The notes below the pieces were generated by a model. The model was given only the letters and a program-made list of their open reading frames with translations. It made no database searches and was not told where the DNA came from. A DNA stretch of 64,000 bases from Lancefieldella rimae ATCC 49626 (lineage in GTDB: Bacteria > Actinomycetota > Coriobacteriia > Coriobacteriales > Atopobiaceae). Below, piece by piece: positions 45,132 through 54,753 of this stretch. How positions within the stretch are numbered: position 1 is the stretch's first letter; every line of letters starts with the position of its first letter. The translations under genes were made by a program, and so were the position numbers. The DNA is taken from NCBI RefSeq assembly GCF_000174015.1, contig NZ_ACFE01000001.1, positions 434,001-498,000 on the forward strand. Reading direction: 5' to 3'.

Positions 45132-47339
45132 TTAATCAATCGCCGTTATGCGATACAGGCGATATGGTCCTTCTGCAAGTACTACCTCAAAGCCGGGCGT
45201 ATTGTCGGTTATTTGAAGACCAGGAAACTTCTCTTTGTGATTTCCCCGCAAAGCAGGGTTGTCCACGTCAAGTAAGATGACATAGTGCGCACCGATGTCC
45301 CGAACAGCCTCCTGTACTTCACGGTCGCCACTAATTTGATTGAGCTTTGTCCGGATGAGCTTACTTTGTGAAGTCTCCTGATATTCAGCCTTCTCCCGGT
45401 AATATACACGCATGTCATGAGTTGCATTGGTAATAAGTGAGCCATCATATGGGTTATTAATCACGAGCGAATCATCACCAATGATTTTTTGCGATTTCTT
45501 AACAAAAGCTTCCTCCGCAGCCGAATATGTCATGCCATCACGAGGTTCATAGACTTCATTCATCCAGCCAATACCACAGCGAATCTCGCTCTTTACGCGT
45601 GCGGGAAGCTTGCTAAGATCCCATGGAGTAAGCAGTGCGCCTCCATACACAAGTGCAATAAGAATAGCCGCACACACCTGAACGGTCACTTGAGAGACGC
45701 AGATTGACGGAGCTTTTGGATGTTCTTCGATATTAAGAGGCTCGTAACGAAGCTGAAGTTGAAGAATACCCTCCCGAGAAAGTGCAAAGATATTTCTTTT
45801 TTTGATAAAAACAATAGCTTTACTGATGAAAAATCCAATTCCCATGGCTATGACATAAATGCCAGCCGCAACAATAGGAACGGCAGCAAAAACAACCATA
45901 GCCGCAGTTCGCTCTGGATCGGTATACCAAAATCCCGAGAAAAACCGTTTAATCGCAAGATTGTCAGAAAGACTGCATATAAGAATAACTGCACAGAATA
46001 AGAAAGCTCCATTCAGCCAACGATAGTCCTTCTTGATAAGGCAATATATAAATCCAATCCAAAAGGCAATAGTAAAGAAAAATAACGGCAGTCTTATAAT
46101 CAGTCCAAAATTTACTATGTAGTAAATCATAGTTGTCGCATCTACTGTAATGCCCCACACAAAGTTCACAATAGGTGCCATAAAGCTGGAATTCAATACA
46201 ACATACCAAGCCAAGACAGATACACCGATCACAAGTACTTCTGCTATCACGAGAAATATAAGCTGCCTCGATTTTTTCTTTATGCCATGTTTATGTGCAG
46301 TATATTCAACTATCCGAGGAACGTAGTTAAACAAAATGTACGGAAAAACAAGTACCGCCCAAAAGAAGTCAGCGTTCGGCTGCATTGACATAAGGCCAAA
46401 AAGGCTTATAACAAGCAATGTCATCCCAACCCAAGAGACAAAAAATTCGCGTTCTTTCACCTTGGGATTCTCTGTAGATACACCGGTACTCTTTCTTTCT
46501 TCAACAATTTCTGACATTCCGCCGGTGACAGCAATAAAGAGATATACACAAGAAGGGACGCAACAAAACGCAATGACATTAGGAAATATTCCATGTACCG
46601 TAACCATTCGAATGGGAAAGGCAATATTTGCAAATACCACAGAGGCAATAATAAAACTAGAAAGATAACTCTTTTTCTTAAAAATACCTTGAATAAGTGC
46701 AGCAATGCCTGTTGGATACACGATTGCAACAAATAAGAACCATGTAGCATTTTCACATATTGGAGCAGAAACTCCTGTAATTGAAGATGTTACGGACGCA
46801 ATAGTATGAAAGGCATACGGATAAAAGCCCTCATCAGTAAAAGGAGCCTGGATAGATGGCACGGCCCCATTATAAAACGCTGCATGAAGCATTGAATATA
46901 TGCCGGACTGCGTGCTGCGTACAATGTAGGCGAGATGAGCATAGTTATCTGCTGATTGTAAAAACCAAGCAGGATTTCGGACTGCTTTATGAAATATAAC
47001 AAAGAAAAGTCCCAGTGTAAGAATCCCCACCACTAAAAGAAACTTTCCTTCTACATATTCAGGGAGATCAAGCTTTCGCGCAAGGCGGCCGGAAAGCAAA
47101 CGAGTACAACCAAAAATGAGTACAGCACATACCGCGACACACCCTAAAAGAGGCACCACACCCCTGAGTCCAAGCGGGTAAATGACAACACCCGAAATTG
47201 CCAAGAGTGCTCCAGACAATACAGGCGCAATAACGCAGGAAGTTGCCCGTTTTCCTCCGAGCAAACGGGCAACAAGATATCCTGGTACATAACAAAGAAC
47301 TGCTACCACAAGAAGTGCAAGCGCAAACTGTATCCACAT
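45132..47339 (-). CDS. Large multi-pass membrane protein, GT-C-like, DUF6541-type
   Basis: 735 residues with about 13-14 hydrophobic segments in the first 560 and an extracellular-looking C-terminal 160 residues ([36 protein letters not shown]). The layout is like GT-C polyprenyl-phosphate-sugar transferases and the DUF6541 proteins of actinobacterial polysaccharide loci. A transferase adding a sugar to the exported glycan fits the context. No catalytic DxD-type motif is certain, so the call is tentative. Confidence 0.65.
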   Translation of the reverse strand: MWIQFALALLVVAVLCYVPGYLVARLLGGKRATSCVIAPVLSGALLAISGVVIYPLGLRGVVPLLGCVAVCAVLIFGCTRLLSGRLARKLDLPEYVEGKFLLVVGILTLGLFFVIFHKAVRNPAWFLQSADNYAHLAYIVRSTQSGIYSMLHAAFYNGAVPSIQAPFTDEGFYPYAFHTIASVTSSITGVSAPICENATWFLFVAIVYPTGIAALIQGIFKKKSYLSSFIIASVVFANIAFPIRMVTVHGIFPNVIAFCCVPSCVYLFIAVTGGMSEIVEERKSTGVSTENPKVKEREFFVSWVGMTLLVISLFGLMSMQPNADFFWAVLVFPYILFNYVPRIVEYTAHKHGIKKKSRQLIFLVIAEVLVIGVSVLAWYVVLNSSFMAPIVNFVWGITVDATTMIYYIVNFGLIIRLPLFFFTIAFWIGFIYCLIKKDYRWLNGAFLFCAVILICSLSDNLAIKRFFSGFWYTDPERTAAMVVFAAVPIVAAGIYVIAMGIGFFISKAIVFIKKRNIFALSREGILQLQLRYEPLNIEEHPKAPSICVSQVTVQVCAAILIALVYGGALLTPWDLSKLPARVKSEIRCGIGWMNEVYEPRDGMTYSAAEEAFVKKSQKIIGDDSLVINNPYDGSLITNATHDMRVYYREKAEYQETSQSKLIRTKLNQISGDREVQEAVRDIGAHYVILLDVDNPALRGNHKEKFPGLQITDNTPGFEVVLAEGPYRLYRITAID

Positions 47340-47351
47340 ACCAAGCGCTCC

Positions 47352-48563
47352 CTATACCAGTTTTGCGAAACGGCGCTTCCCAGCCTGAAGTATTGCATGA
47401 TCGAGAAGATCCGGATCAACGTTATACGATTTTGGTGCAAGCGCTTCCCCGTTAATCTTAACGCCGCCTCCGTCAATAAGACGTCGTGCATCTCCTGCTG
47501 AAGCCGAAAGCTTAACTTCAACCATCAGCTTAGGCAGATACACAAGCCCCTGTTCATTACGTACGAGCTCAACAGAAAACTCGGCAACATCATCCGGAAT
47601 CTCATGTTTCTTGAAAAGCGCGTCAAAGGCCTCTTCTGCCTGCGCTGCTTTATCGGCACCATGATAGAGTTCCACAATATTGCGACCAAGGGCGCGCTTG
47701 AGAGCATATGGGTCAGCCGTTCCATCCTCAAAGCTTGCATCAATGGCATCAATCTCATCAATTGAAAGCGTTGAGCAAAGGCGATAATAGCGCGCTACAA
47801 GCTCATCGGGAATGGACATAATCTTACCGAACATATCAGCGGGTTCATCGGTGAGACCAATATAGTTTCCGTAAGACTTTGACATCTTTTTAACGCCGTC
47901 GGTACCCTCAAGCAGCGGCATCGTAAGGGCAATCTGAGGCTCCATTCCTTCATCGCGCATAAGATCGCGGCCGGCAAGCAAATTGAAAATCTGATCATTT
48001 CCGCCCATTTCAACATCGGCTTTAATCATGACCGAATCGTATGCCTGAAGTACCGGATAGATAAACTCATGTAGCGCGATGGACTGCTGGTTGTGATAGC
48101 GCTTTGAAAAATCCTCACGCTCCAGGATACGCGCCACCGTAAATTTGCTCATGAGACTAAGCATCGTCTCAAGGTTCATTGGTTTGATCCAATCACCGTT
48201 ATGCACCACGGTAGTGCGATCCGGATCAAGAATCTTCATAGCCTGCTCAACATATGTTTGAGCATTCACTTCAATTTGCTCCGATGTCAACGGAGGCCTC
48301 GTTGAATCTCTTCCGGACGGATCACCGATAAGTGCCGTGCCATTACCAATGATGAGGGTTACGTTATGCCCCAAATCTTGGAACTGACGCATTTTACGCA
48401 AAGGAACGGCATGTCCGAGGTGTAAATCAGGACTGGTTGGATCAACGCCAAGCTTGATGGTAAGAGGTTTTCCTTTTGCAAGTTTCTCTTTCAATCCCTC
48501 AAGAGGGACAATCTGCATGGTACCTGAAGTAATCACTTTAAGCTGCTCTTCAACTGGAAGCAC
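47352..48563 (-). CDS. tyrS: Tyrosyl-tRNA synthetase
   Basis: Class I enzyme charging tRNA-Tyr. About 403 residues: DLHLGHAVPLRKMRQFQ (HIGH-type), KKMSKSYGNYI (KMSKS) and a C-terminal S4 domain (LSASAGDARRLIDGGGVKINGEA). The KMSKS form resembles the TyrZ type. GTG 48563 has AAAGG eight bases upstream; the in-frame GTG six bases earlier is too close. Divergent from the PBP gene. Confidence 0.95.
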   Translation of the reverse strand: MLPVEEQLKVITSGTMQIVPLEGLKEKLAKGKPLTIKLGVDPTSPDLHLGHAVPLRKMRQFQDLGHNVTLIIGNGTALIGDPSGRDSTRPPLTSEQIEVNAQTYVEQAMKILDPDRTTVVHNGDWIKPMNLETMLSLMSKFTVARILEREDFSKRYHNQQSIALHEFIYPVLQAYDSVMIKADVEMGGNDQIFNLLAGRDLMRDEGMEPQIALTMPLLEGTDGVKKMSKSYGNYIGLTDEPADMFGKIMSIPDELVARYYRLCSTLSIDEIDAIDASFEDGTADPYALKRALGRNIVELYHGADKAAQAEEAFDALFKKHEIPDDVAEFSVELVRNEQGLVYLPKLMVEVKLSASAGDARRLIDGGGVKINGEALAPKSYNVDPDLLDHAILQAGKRRFAKLV

Positions 48564-48697
48564 GAGCACAACCTTTCAATCCCGATGATTACATAGATGT
48601 CTTGCGTTATCTATGTAGTCTTTGTGTCAAAATATATCTATATCAGTCTACAACAATATAAAGCTGTCTTTTTCCATAGAAAATGACAATCGCGCTA

Positions 48698-48703
48698 TAT
48701 AAT
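48698..48703 (+). promoter_or_regulatory. -10 element upstream of the PBP gene
   Basis: A perfect TATAAT 27 bases before the PBP ATG; no clear -35 at the expected distance. Likely contributes to the promoter. Confidence 0.3.
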
Positions 48704-48729
48704 TGTTTGGACTATGACAAGGAGGCGCA

Positions 48730-50907
48730 ATGGGTATTAGGACCCGTCGAGCACATAAGCACGCAAATACGCACGTAGTAGGATTTGGTATAGCAGGGTT
48801 TTTTGGATTCCTTGCTCTTCTCGCTTTAGCGTTTGCCATTTCTTTGGGAGCAGTGGTTTCTTCATGGCTTGAAGATCTCCCCGACTACAACTCTGCAGAC
48901 GCATATCTCGTTGCAGAGCCCACACGAGTCTACGACGCTAAGGGTAACGATATTGTCGATTACTACCTTCAGCAACGTCGCTCCGTAACTCTTGATCAGA
49001 TTTCTCCTTACGTGCTCAAAGCAACGGTCGATACTGAGGACCGCCGTTTTTACCAGCACGGAGGCATCGATGCATGGGGCATTACCCGTGCTGCCGTTGG
49101 TACTCTGTCCGGTGGTGGCGAGGGAGCTTCCACCATTACACAACAGTTGGTGAGAAATACCGTTCTTTCAAACGAGCAGTTTGAGCGTTCCGCAAAACGT
49201 AAGATACGAGAAGCATACATTTCCATCCAGATGGAAAAGAAGTTCTCAAAAGACCAAATTCTTAACATGTATCTCAATACCATTTACTACGGCAACGGTG
49301 CCTACGGTATTGAAGCAGCCTCCGTCATCTATTTCAACAAGCATGCAAACGAACTTACGCTGGCCGAAGCCGCTACCTTGGCCGGTCTTCCCCAAGCTCC
49401 TTCATCATACGATCCAACTTCCGATCCCGAAGCAGCAAAAGAACGCCGTAATACCGTTCTTGAGCGCATGCACCGACAAGGCGATATCACAGACGAAGAG
49501 TACGAAAATGCCCTCAATGAGGAACTCGTACTCAATCCGGGAAAGCTCACGGAGTCGGTGGGTAAATACCCCTACTTTACGGATTACGTAAAGAACCTGC
49601 TCCAGGAAGACTTTGACTCCGATACCATCATGCAGGGCGGCTTGAAAGTCTATACCACGCTTGATCCCGATCTACAAAAGGCTGCCGAAGACGCTTGTAA
49701 CAGGCGCCTTCAAGAGCTGGGAAATTCTCGCTTAGGTGCGGCACTTGTATCAATTGATCCATCAAACGGCTACATTAAAGCCATGGTTGGCGGTCAGGAT
49801 TACAACAAGAGCCAATATAACCTTGCAACCACCACCTACCGTCAGATGGGCTCATCATTTAAGATGTACACCCTTGTTGCGGCCATCGATTCAGGAATGA
49901 ATCCCAACATCATTATCAATGGCACGTCTCCCATGCAGATTACCCCTACATGGCTCGTACGCAACGCCGGCAACTATAACTACGGATCCATTTCTTTGCG
50001 CGAAGCTACCGCTTGGTCATCAAATACCGTATATGCCCAGGTTGCCGATGCAGTTGGTATCGACAAGGTCCTTAACACCTGCTATGCCATGGGTATTCGA
50101 ACCCACCTCTCTCCGTATCTTTCCACCACACTCGGATCTCAAGGCGTCACTGCAGTCGAACAATGCACTGCCTTTGCAACGCTTGCCGCCGGTGGCGTAC
50201 GACACGATCCCGTTGCCATTACAAAGATCGAAGACCGTAACGGCAATGTCGTCTACGAGCACAAAGACAATTCCGTACAAGCTCTCAGACCTGAAGTTGC
50301 GCAGGCAACTACTGAAGTATTGGGCGACGTTTTGAAATACGGTACCGGTCGTTTTGCCAATAATCTGAAGACATTTAACCAACCGGTTGCCGGTAAAACC
50401 GGTACCTCGGATAACTCTGAAGACCTTTGGTTCTGTGGCTACACGCCACAGCTGGCAACGGTTGTATGGATGGGCTATCCGGACGCACACGAGGCGGTTA
50501 TTTTGGGTGGTGGCGAAGGCTCTACCTTTACCACGGCACAGTATGCCTGGGCATACTATATGAATGCGGCACTTCAGGGTGTTCCTCGAAAAGAATTCCC
50601 AACGACAACCACAAAAATAGACTACAAACCAAACAGTGCCTGGAAATTTGTGGGCGGCAATGGTAATTCAACTAAAACTACCACGACGACACAGCAGACT
50701 CAGACTACCGATACCACAAACACCAATACCAATAACACCACTAATGATTCTGACGATGACGATGACGAAGACGACAACGATGATGAAGAAGATACGCCAA
50801 CAACACCATCAACGCCTTCTACACCTTCTACACCTTCAACCCCCACCACGCCTACAACACCTACGACACCATCAACACCTTCCACACCATCTACCCCGAG
50901 CGGGTAA
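48730..50907 (+). CDS. Class A penicillin-binding protein (GT51 plus transpeptidase)
   Basis: Bifunctional peptidoglycan polymerase/crosslinker, 725 residues. N-terminal membrane helix; GT51 with E103 in EDRRFYQHGGID and GASTITQQLVRN; transpeptidase with S375xxK (SSFK), SSN at 430-432 and KTGTS with K556. The C-terminal 85 residues are Thr-rich, then an Asp/Glu run, then Thr-Pro repeats (TPSTPSTP), an unstructured surface tail coded by simple-sequence DNA. AAGGAGG eight bases upstream. A strong terminator follows. Confidence 0.96.
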   Translation: MGIRTRRAHKHANTHVVGFGIAGFFGFLALLALAFAISLGAVVSSWLEDLPDYNSADAYLVAEPTRVYDAKGNDIVDYYLQQRRSVTLDQISPYVLKATVDTEDRRFYQHGGIDAWGITRAAVGTLSGGGEGASTITQQLVRNTVLSNEQFERSAKRKIREAYISIQMEKKFSKDQILNMYLNTIYYGNGAYGIEAASVIYFNKHANELTLAEAATLAGLPQAPSSYDPTSDPEAAKERRNTVLERMHRQGDITDEEYENALNEELVLNPGKLTESVGKYPYFTDYVKNLLQEDFDSDTIMQGGLKVYTTLDPDLQKAAEDACNRRLQELGNSRLGAALVSIDPSNGYIKAMVGGQDYNKSQYNLATTTYRQMGSSFKMYTLVAAIDSGMNPNIIINGTSPMQITPTWLVRNAGNYNYGSISLREATAWSSNTVYAQVADAVGIDKVLNTCYAMGIRTHLSPYLSTTLGSQGVTAVEQCTAFATLAAGGVRHDPVAITKIEDRNGNVVYEHKDNSVQALRPEVAQATTEVLGDVLKYGTGRFANNLKTFNQPVAGKTGTSDNSEDLWFCGYTPQLATVVWMGYPDAHEAVILGGGEGSTFTTAQYAWAYYMNAALQGVPRKEFPTTTTKIDYKPNSAWKFVGGNGNSTKTTTTTQQTQTTDTTNTNTNNTTNDSDDDDDEDDNDDEEDTPTTPSTPSTPSTPSTPTTPTTPTTPSTPSTPSTPSG

Positions 50908-50934
50908 AGACGTAGTGCTTTGAGTCTTTCATGT

Positions 50935-50994
50935 GGCGAGAAGAGCCGCAAACATATACATCGTGAGTGTATGTTTGCTCTTCTCGCCTTTTTT
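50935..50994 (+). terminator. Large terminator built on inverted GCGAGAAG motifs
   Basis: GGCGAGAAGAGC at 50935 pairs with GCTCTTCTCGCC ending at 50988, extended inward by GCAAACATA/TATGTTTGC, giving a stem of about 20 pairs and then TTTTTT. Both arms are the over-represented motif, resembling uptake-sequence terminators of other naturally competent bacteria. Confidence 0.9.
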
Positions 50995-51021
50995 ATAGCT
51001 GATTAAACGGTATTGTTGCTC

Positions 51022-51055
51022 ATTCCGTCCCGCTAATGAGCTATTCCGTCCCGCT
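51022..51055. repeat. ATTCCGTCCCGCT duplicated at the argR stop
   Basis: ATTCCGTCCCGCT is at 51022-51034 and 51043-51055, period 21 bp. The right copy codes the last argR residues and adjoins its stop; the left copy is downstream. A tandem duplication of the gene end. Confidence 0.65.
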
Positions 51056-51472
51056 GAGCTGCTCAATAATTTTCAGGACATTTTTTGTATGGGACGCATC
51101 GTCAACGGCGAGAAACACCGTATCGTCTCCTGCTATGGTTCCTACACAAAAGTCCAGATCAACGTCATCAATGGCGCTCGCAACCGCAGGAGCCGTACTT
51201 GGCCGGCAATGAATCACCACGAGATTTCCCGCGAAAGATATCTCCGTCACAAATTCAGAAAGCATCCGCTGGAGATGGACGTCTTCCGAAAGCACATATC
51301 CCTCTTCCGGCAGCTTCTGGAGATCCATTTCTGCAGTATCTCGAGAGACCGTAGCTTGGGTACATACAAATCCACGTTTTTTTAAAAGCGATACGAGTTC
51401 ACGCTGTGTCCGGACTGATTGGCTCCGAACAAGTTCACGTATTGCATTTTGTCGCACACTGTGATGTTTCAC
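51041..51472 (-). CDS. argR: Arginine repressor ArgR
   Basis: 143 residues, winged helix (IRELVRSQSVRTQRELVSLLKKRGFVCTQATVSRDTAEMDL) and C-terminal hexamerisation/arginine-binding domain (GTIAGDDTVFLAVDD). GTG 51472 has AGGAGG nine bases upstream; the longer frame to 51589 is not family-like. No arginine gene lies in the window, so targets are elsewhere. Divergent from the C39-like gene. Confidence 0.93.
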   Translation of the reverse strand: MKHHSVRQNAIRELVRSQSVRTQRELVSLLKKRGFVCTQATVSRDTAEMDLQKLPEEGYVLSEDVHLQRMLSEFVTEISFAGNLVVIHCRPSTAPAVASAIDDVDLDFCVGTIAGDDTVFLAVDDASHTKNVLKIIEQLSGTE

Positions 51473-51675
51473 GAACTCGTCCCTCCTATCATCTTTTGAA
51501 CTAAAATCATACTCCCAAAAAGCTATTTTGTTTACCTGTGTACCGTTTAGAGTTAAAAGTAGCGCGCTCAGGGGGCTTAGCGCGTCCATTTATCGCATTT
51601 TTTGACGAATATGACGGCTCAGCGGCTATTATTAGAATGATGTGATGAGCCGTATAGAATATGTGCGGAGGAAGT

Positions 51676-52728
51676 ATGCCTTACGATAGTCAAGAACCTC
51701 GTTACTCAGCAAACACACCACATAACAGAGGTCTCAGCAACCAGTCCCATCGTCCTCAAAGAACACATACGCAGGCGAGGCGCCCTCGTCCACAAGGCAA
51801 ACGGCATCGTCGCCGTTCCGCCTTTTCACTTGGCTCTCTTCATTTTCCAGGGCTACGTCAGTTGAACAGCCAGCGCCGTATGCTGATTGTGGGCGTCTTA
51901 GGCATTCTTTTGGTTCTTCTTTTGGTATTTGTAATTTCAAGCTGCGTACATGCATGCAGTAAAAAAGCTGCTCCAGAAGTCGAGAAGAACCCCGTGGATT
52001 CACGTGTTGCCGCAGGAGTAAGTGAAGATCTCACCAAAGAGTTCAGCACTGCCCTTAATCAAGGCGAAAACCTCAAGTGGATTGCCGAGCACGCAGCCGA
52101 CTACAAAGACCCTAAGATTCCCGAGCTTGCTCTCAAGCATCCCGAAGCCATTGACTTTGTGGCAAACTACCCGTCCTCAGACGGTAAGGCAAGTGCGTAT
52201 GAAGAAACAATCGAGAAGGGCACCGCTCCAAAACTCTTTACGTGGGATTCTCGTTGGGGCGGCGTAAGCTTTGGCTCGTCGATTCTGGCCGTAAACGGCT
52301 CCGGCCCCACTGCCCTTTCCATGGCATATATGGGACTCACCGGCAAAGGCGACAAGACTCCCGCAGATATTGCAGAACTGGTTACGAAAGCAAACGATGC
52401 TACCGGAGACTCAGGAATGCACAGCGATTTCGTTGAGAACCACCTGGATGACCTTAAGCTCCGCGCGCAGAGCTATGACTCCTCCGCCGCAAACATCAAT
52501 GCCCTTCTTGACCAAGGTACATATCTTTTGGCAGAGGTAAAGGAAAATGCCTTTGGTGATAACGCTCCTGCTCACTGGGTTCTTATCGCAAGCGAAAATG
52601 CCGACGGCTCCGTCATGGTATACGATCCCACCTCGCCTGAGGTTTCCAGCCATCCGTGGGACTCTGCCACCGTCGCCGCAGCAACACAAACGCTCTACGT
52701 AGTCAGCGCGAGCGAATCTGCAGAATAA
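51676..52728 (+). CDS. Membrane-anchored C39-like peptidase homolog with Cys-to-Ser change
   Basis: 350 residues: basic Arg/His-rich cytoplasmic tail (1-63), one membrane helix (about 64-87), then an extracellular region whose C-terminal domain resembles C39/BtrH-type peptidases (WDSRWGGVSFGSSILAVNGSGPTALSMAYMG). The family has NGCGPT; here residue 209 is Ser. The partner His (PAHWVLI) and Asp region (MVYDPTSPEV) remain. It may be an inactive scaffold or a serine-type variant. ATG 51676 follows GGAGG. Terminated by the hairpin at 52752. Confidence 0.72.
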   Translation: MPYDSQEPRYSANTPHNRGLSNQSHRPQRTHTQARRPRPQGKRHRRRSAFSLGSLHFPGLRQLNSQRRMLIVGVLGILLVLLLVFVISSCVHACSKKAAPEVEKNPVDSRVAAGVSEDLTKEFSTALNQGENLKWIAEHAADYKDPKIPELALKHPEAIDFVANYPSSDGKASAYEETIEKGTAPKLFTWDSRWGGVSFGSSILAVNGSGPTALSMAYMGLTGKGDKTPADIAELVTKANDATGDSGMHSDFVENHLDDLKLRAQSYDSSAANINALLDQGTYLLAEVKENAFGDNAPAHWVLIASENADGSVMVYDPTSPEVSSHPWDSATVAAATQTLYVVSASESAE

Positions 52729-52751
52729 CGTAGATCTGTCATAAAAAGCAA

Positions 52752-52779
52752 GTTAAAGGCTCCCGAGGGAGCCTTTAAC
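52752..52779. terminator. Bidirectional terminator
   Basis: GTTAAAGGCTCCC (52752-52764), two bases, GGGAGCCTTTAAC (52767-52779): a perfect 13-bp stem between convergent genes. The runs around it are only moderately T-rich. Confidence 0.75.
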
Positions 52780-52813
52780 TGTCTCAATTACAAGCTGTCT
52801 CAAGAATCCCTTG

Positions 52814-54535
52814 CTACTTCAAGAGCTTCTCGGCAGCGGCACTTAGAACCGTAAGGTGAGCCTCTGCCTCTTCGCGCGTCTTTCCGAGCGAGAAAAGATA
52901 TGCCTTGACCTTGGGCTCCGTACCAGAAGGACGGAAAATAACCTTGTGGTCTCCTTGCAGCCTATACTCAATCACATTCGAGAACGGCAACGTCTGGGGG
53001 GCTTCTTTCTGAAGACCGGAGGTACGCGGCATTTGTGCTCCCGTTGCATAATCGGTCATACCGATAACCTCATAGCCACCAAGCTCTTTCAGCGGATGCT
53101 CGCGTAGGTTGCCCATTATCTCGGCCATACGCTCCGCGCCGGAAGCACCGGGGAACGCCGCATTTACCACGCCATTGAGATAATATCCATACCGCTGATA
53201 TAAAGCATCCATTGCTTCATACAAATCCATGCCTTTTGCGGCGTAGTAAGATGCCATCTCAACGCAGAGCATCGTGGCTACGATAGCGTCCTTGTCACGC
53301 GCATGCGTACCCACCAAATAGCCATACGATTCTTCAAAGCCCATAAGGAAACGATTCTCCTCGCCTTCGGCTTTGAGTTGATCAATCTGATCGCCAATAT
53401 ACTTGAAGCCCGTAAGCACGCGGCGCATTTCAAAACCACGAGCACGCGCCAAAGCGTCGGGCATCGCAGACGAAACGATAGTAGAAACCGCTACTTTCTC
53501 ATTGAGCTTCTCGCCGCGCTCTTCTGCCATTGAAAGCAACCAATCGAGAAGGAGCACGCCCATCTCATTGCCGGAGAGCAGCACGTAATCGCCATCATGC
53601 GGAATTGCCGTACCCATACGGTCCGCATCAGGATCGGTTGCAACCAACAAATTGGGCTTGACCGTATCGGCAAGACGAAGCGCAAGCTCCAAAGCCTCAC
53701 GAAACTCTGGATTTGGATAGGTGCACGTTGGGAAATTGCCGTCGGGTTCTGCCTGTTCCGGAACAACGGCCACATCATGCACGCCGATTTCCTTCAAAAT
53801 ACGGGTAACAAGCTCCATACCGGTACCATTAAGCGGCGTGTAGACAACCTTGTATCCGTCGGCAGCCTTAAAGCCCGGAACGGAAACGCGCTTGATGGCT
53901 GCAATGAAGTTGTCGAGAACTTCTTCGGAGGTCCATTCAATGAGACCCTGCGCGAGACCCTCATCAAAGTCCATTATCTTTACGTCAAAGGGATTAACGC
54001 GTGCGATATTGGCAGAGATTTCCGCCGCGGCCTCGTCAGTAATCTGACCACCGTTGTCGTTATAAACCTTGTAACCGTTATAGACGGCGGGGTTATGCGA
54101 AGCCGTAAGCACGATACCTGCGGACGTATGAAGATAGCGCACCGCAAATGAAAGCGTCGGTACCGGCTCAATGCGGGGATACACATATACTTTGATGCCG
54201 TTAGCCGCTAAAACACCGGCAGCCACACGCTGAAAGTCTTCGCCCTTATTACGGGAGTCGCGGGCAAGCGCCAGTGAGGGATGCTCATAGTGGGCATTGA
54301 GGTAGTCTGCGACGCCCTGTGTTGCTTGAGCCACAACATACACATTCATGCGGTTGGTGCCCACACCAAGTACGCCACGGAGACCTGCCGTTCCAAATGC
54401 AAGATCGCGATAGAATGCATCGTAGAGCTTATCTGCATTCTCGGGAGCAAGCAGTGTTGTAAGCTCAGATTTCAAATCGCCTTCTTTTACCTGGGCATTC
54501 CAGAGATCGACCGCAGCCTGAATTTTTGCATCCAT
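52814..54535 (-). CDS. Phosphoglucomutase/phosphomannomutase
   Basis: Alpha-D-phosphohexomutase, 573 residues, interconverting hexose 1- and 6-phosphates; it can supply glucose-1-phosphate for rfbA. Phosphoserine S146 in GIVLTASHNPAVYNGYK, metal loop DPDADRMGTA, substrate loop GFEESYGYLVG and RPSGTEPKVKAYLF phosphate clamp. ATG 54535 has AAAGGAG upstream; the longer frame is not used. Size fits PgcA-type enzymes. Confidence 0.95.
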   Translation of the reverse strand: MDAKIQAAVDLWNAQVKEGDLKSELTTLLAPENADKLYDAFYRDLAFGTAGLRGVLGVGTNRMNVYVVAQATQGVADYLNAHYEHPSLALARDSRNKGEDFQRVAAGVLAANGIKVYVYPRIEPVPTLSFAVRYLHTSAGIVLTASHNPAVYNGYKVYNDNGGQITDEAAAEISANIARVNPFDVKIMDFDEGLAQGLIEWTSEEVLDNFIAAIKRVSVPGFKAADGYKVVYTPLNGTGMELVTRILKEIGVHDVAVVPEQAEPDGNFPTCTYPNPEFREALELALRLADTVKPNLLVATDPDADRMGTAIPHDGDYVLLSGNEMGVLLLDWLLSMAEERGEKLNEKVAVSTIVSSAMPDALARARGFEMRRVLTGFKYIGDQIDQLKAEGEENRFLMGFEESYGYLVGTHARDKDAIVATMLCVEMASYYAAKGMDLYEAMDALYQRYGYYLNGVVNAAFPGASGAERMAEIMGNLREHPLKELGGYEVIGMTDYATGAQMPRTSGLQKEAPQTLPFSNVIEYRLQGDHKVIFRPSGTEPKVKAYLFSLGKTREEAEAHLTVLSAAAEKLLK

Positions 54536-54753
54536 TGCTTCTCCTTTGTATGCAGACATTGTTTTCAATGTGCTCTCTTCTCTTTATTTTATGCTAAATA
54601 ACCCTCCGTGGAAAAGCTCTGACAGAGGTATTTTTATCTCCTGTAAAGCTCTCAGACAGAAAGCCTCTCTTTCATGAGAAAATGGGAGTCGGTAATAACG
54701 TAAGCGTATTGGAACAACATGCCAATATTTCTTGACGGGCGAAGGGTGTCCCG

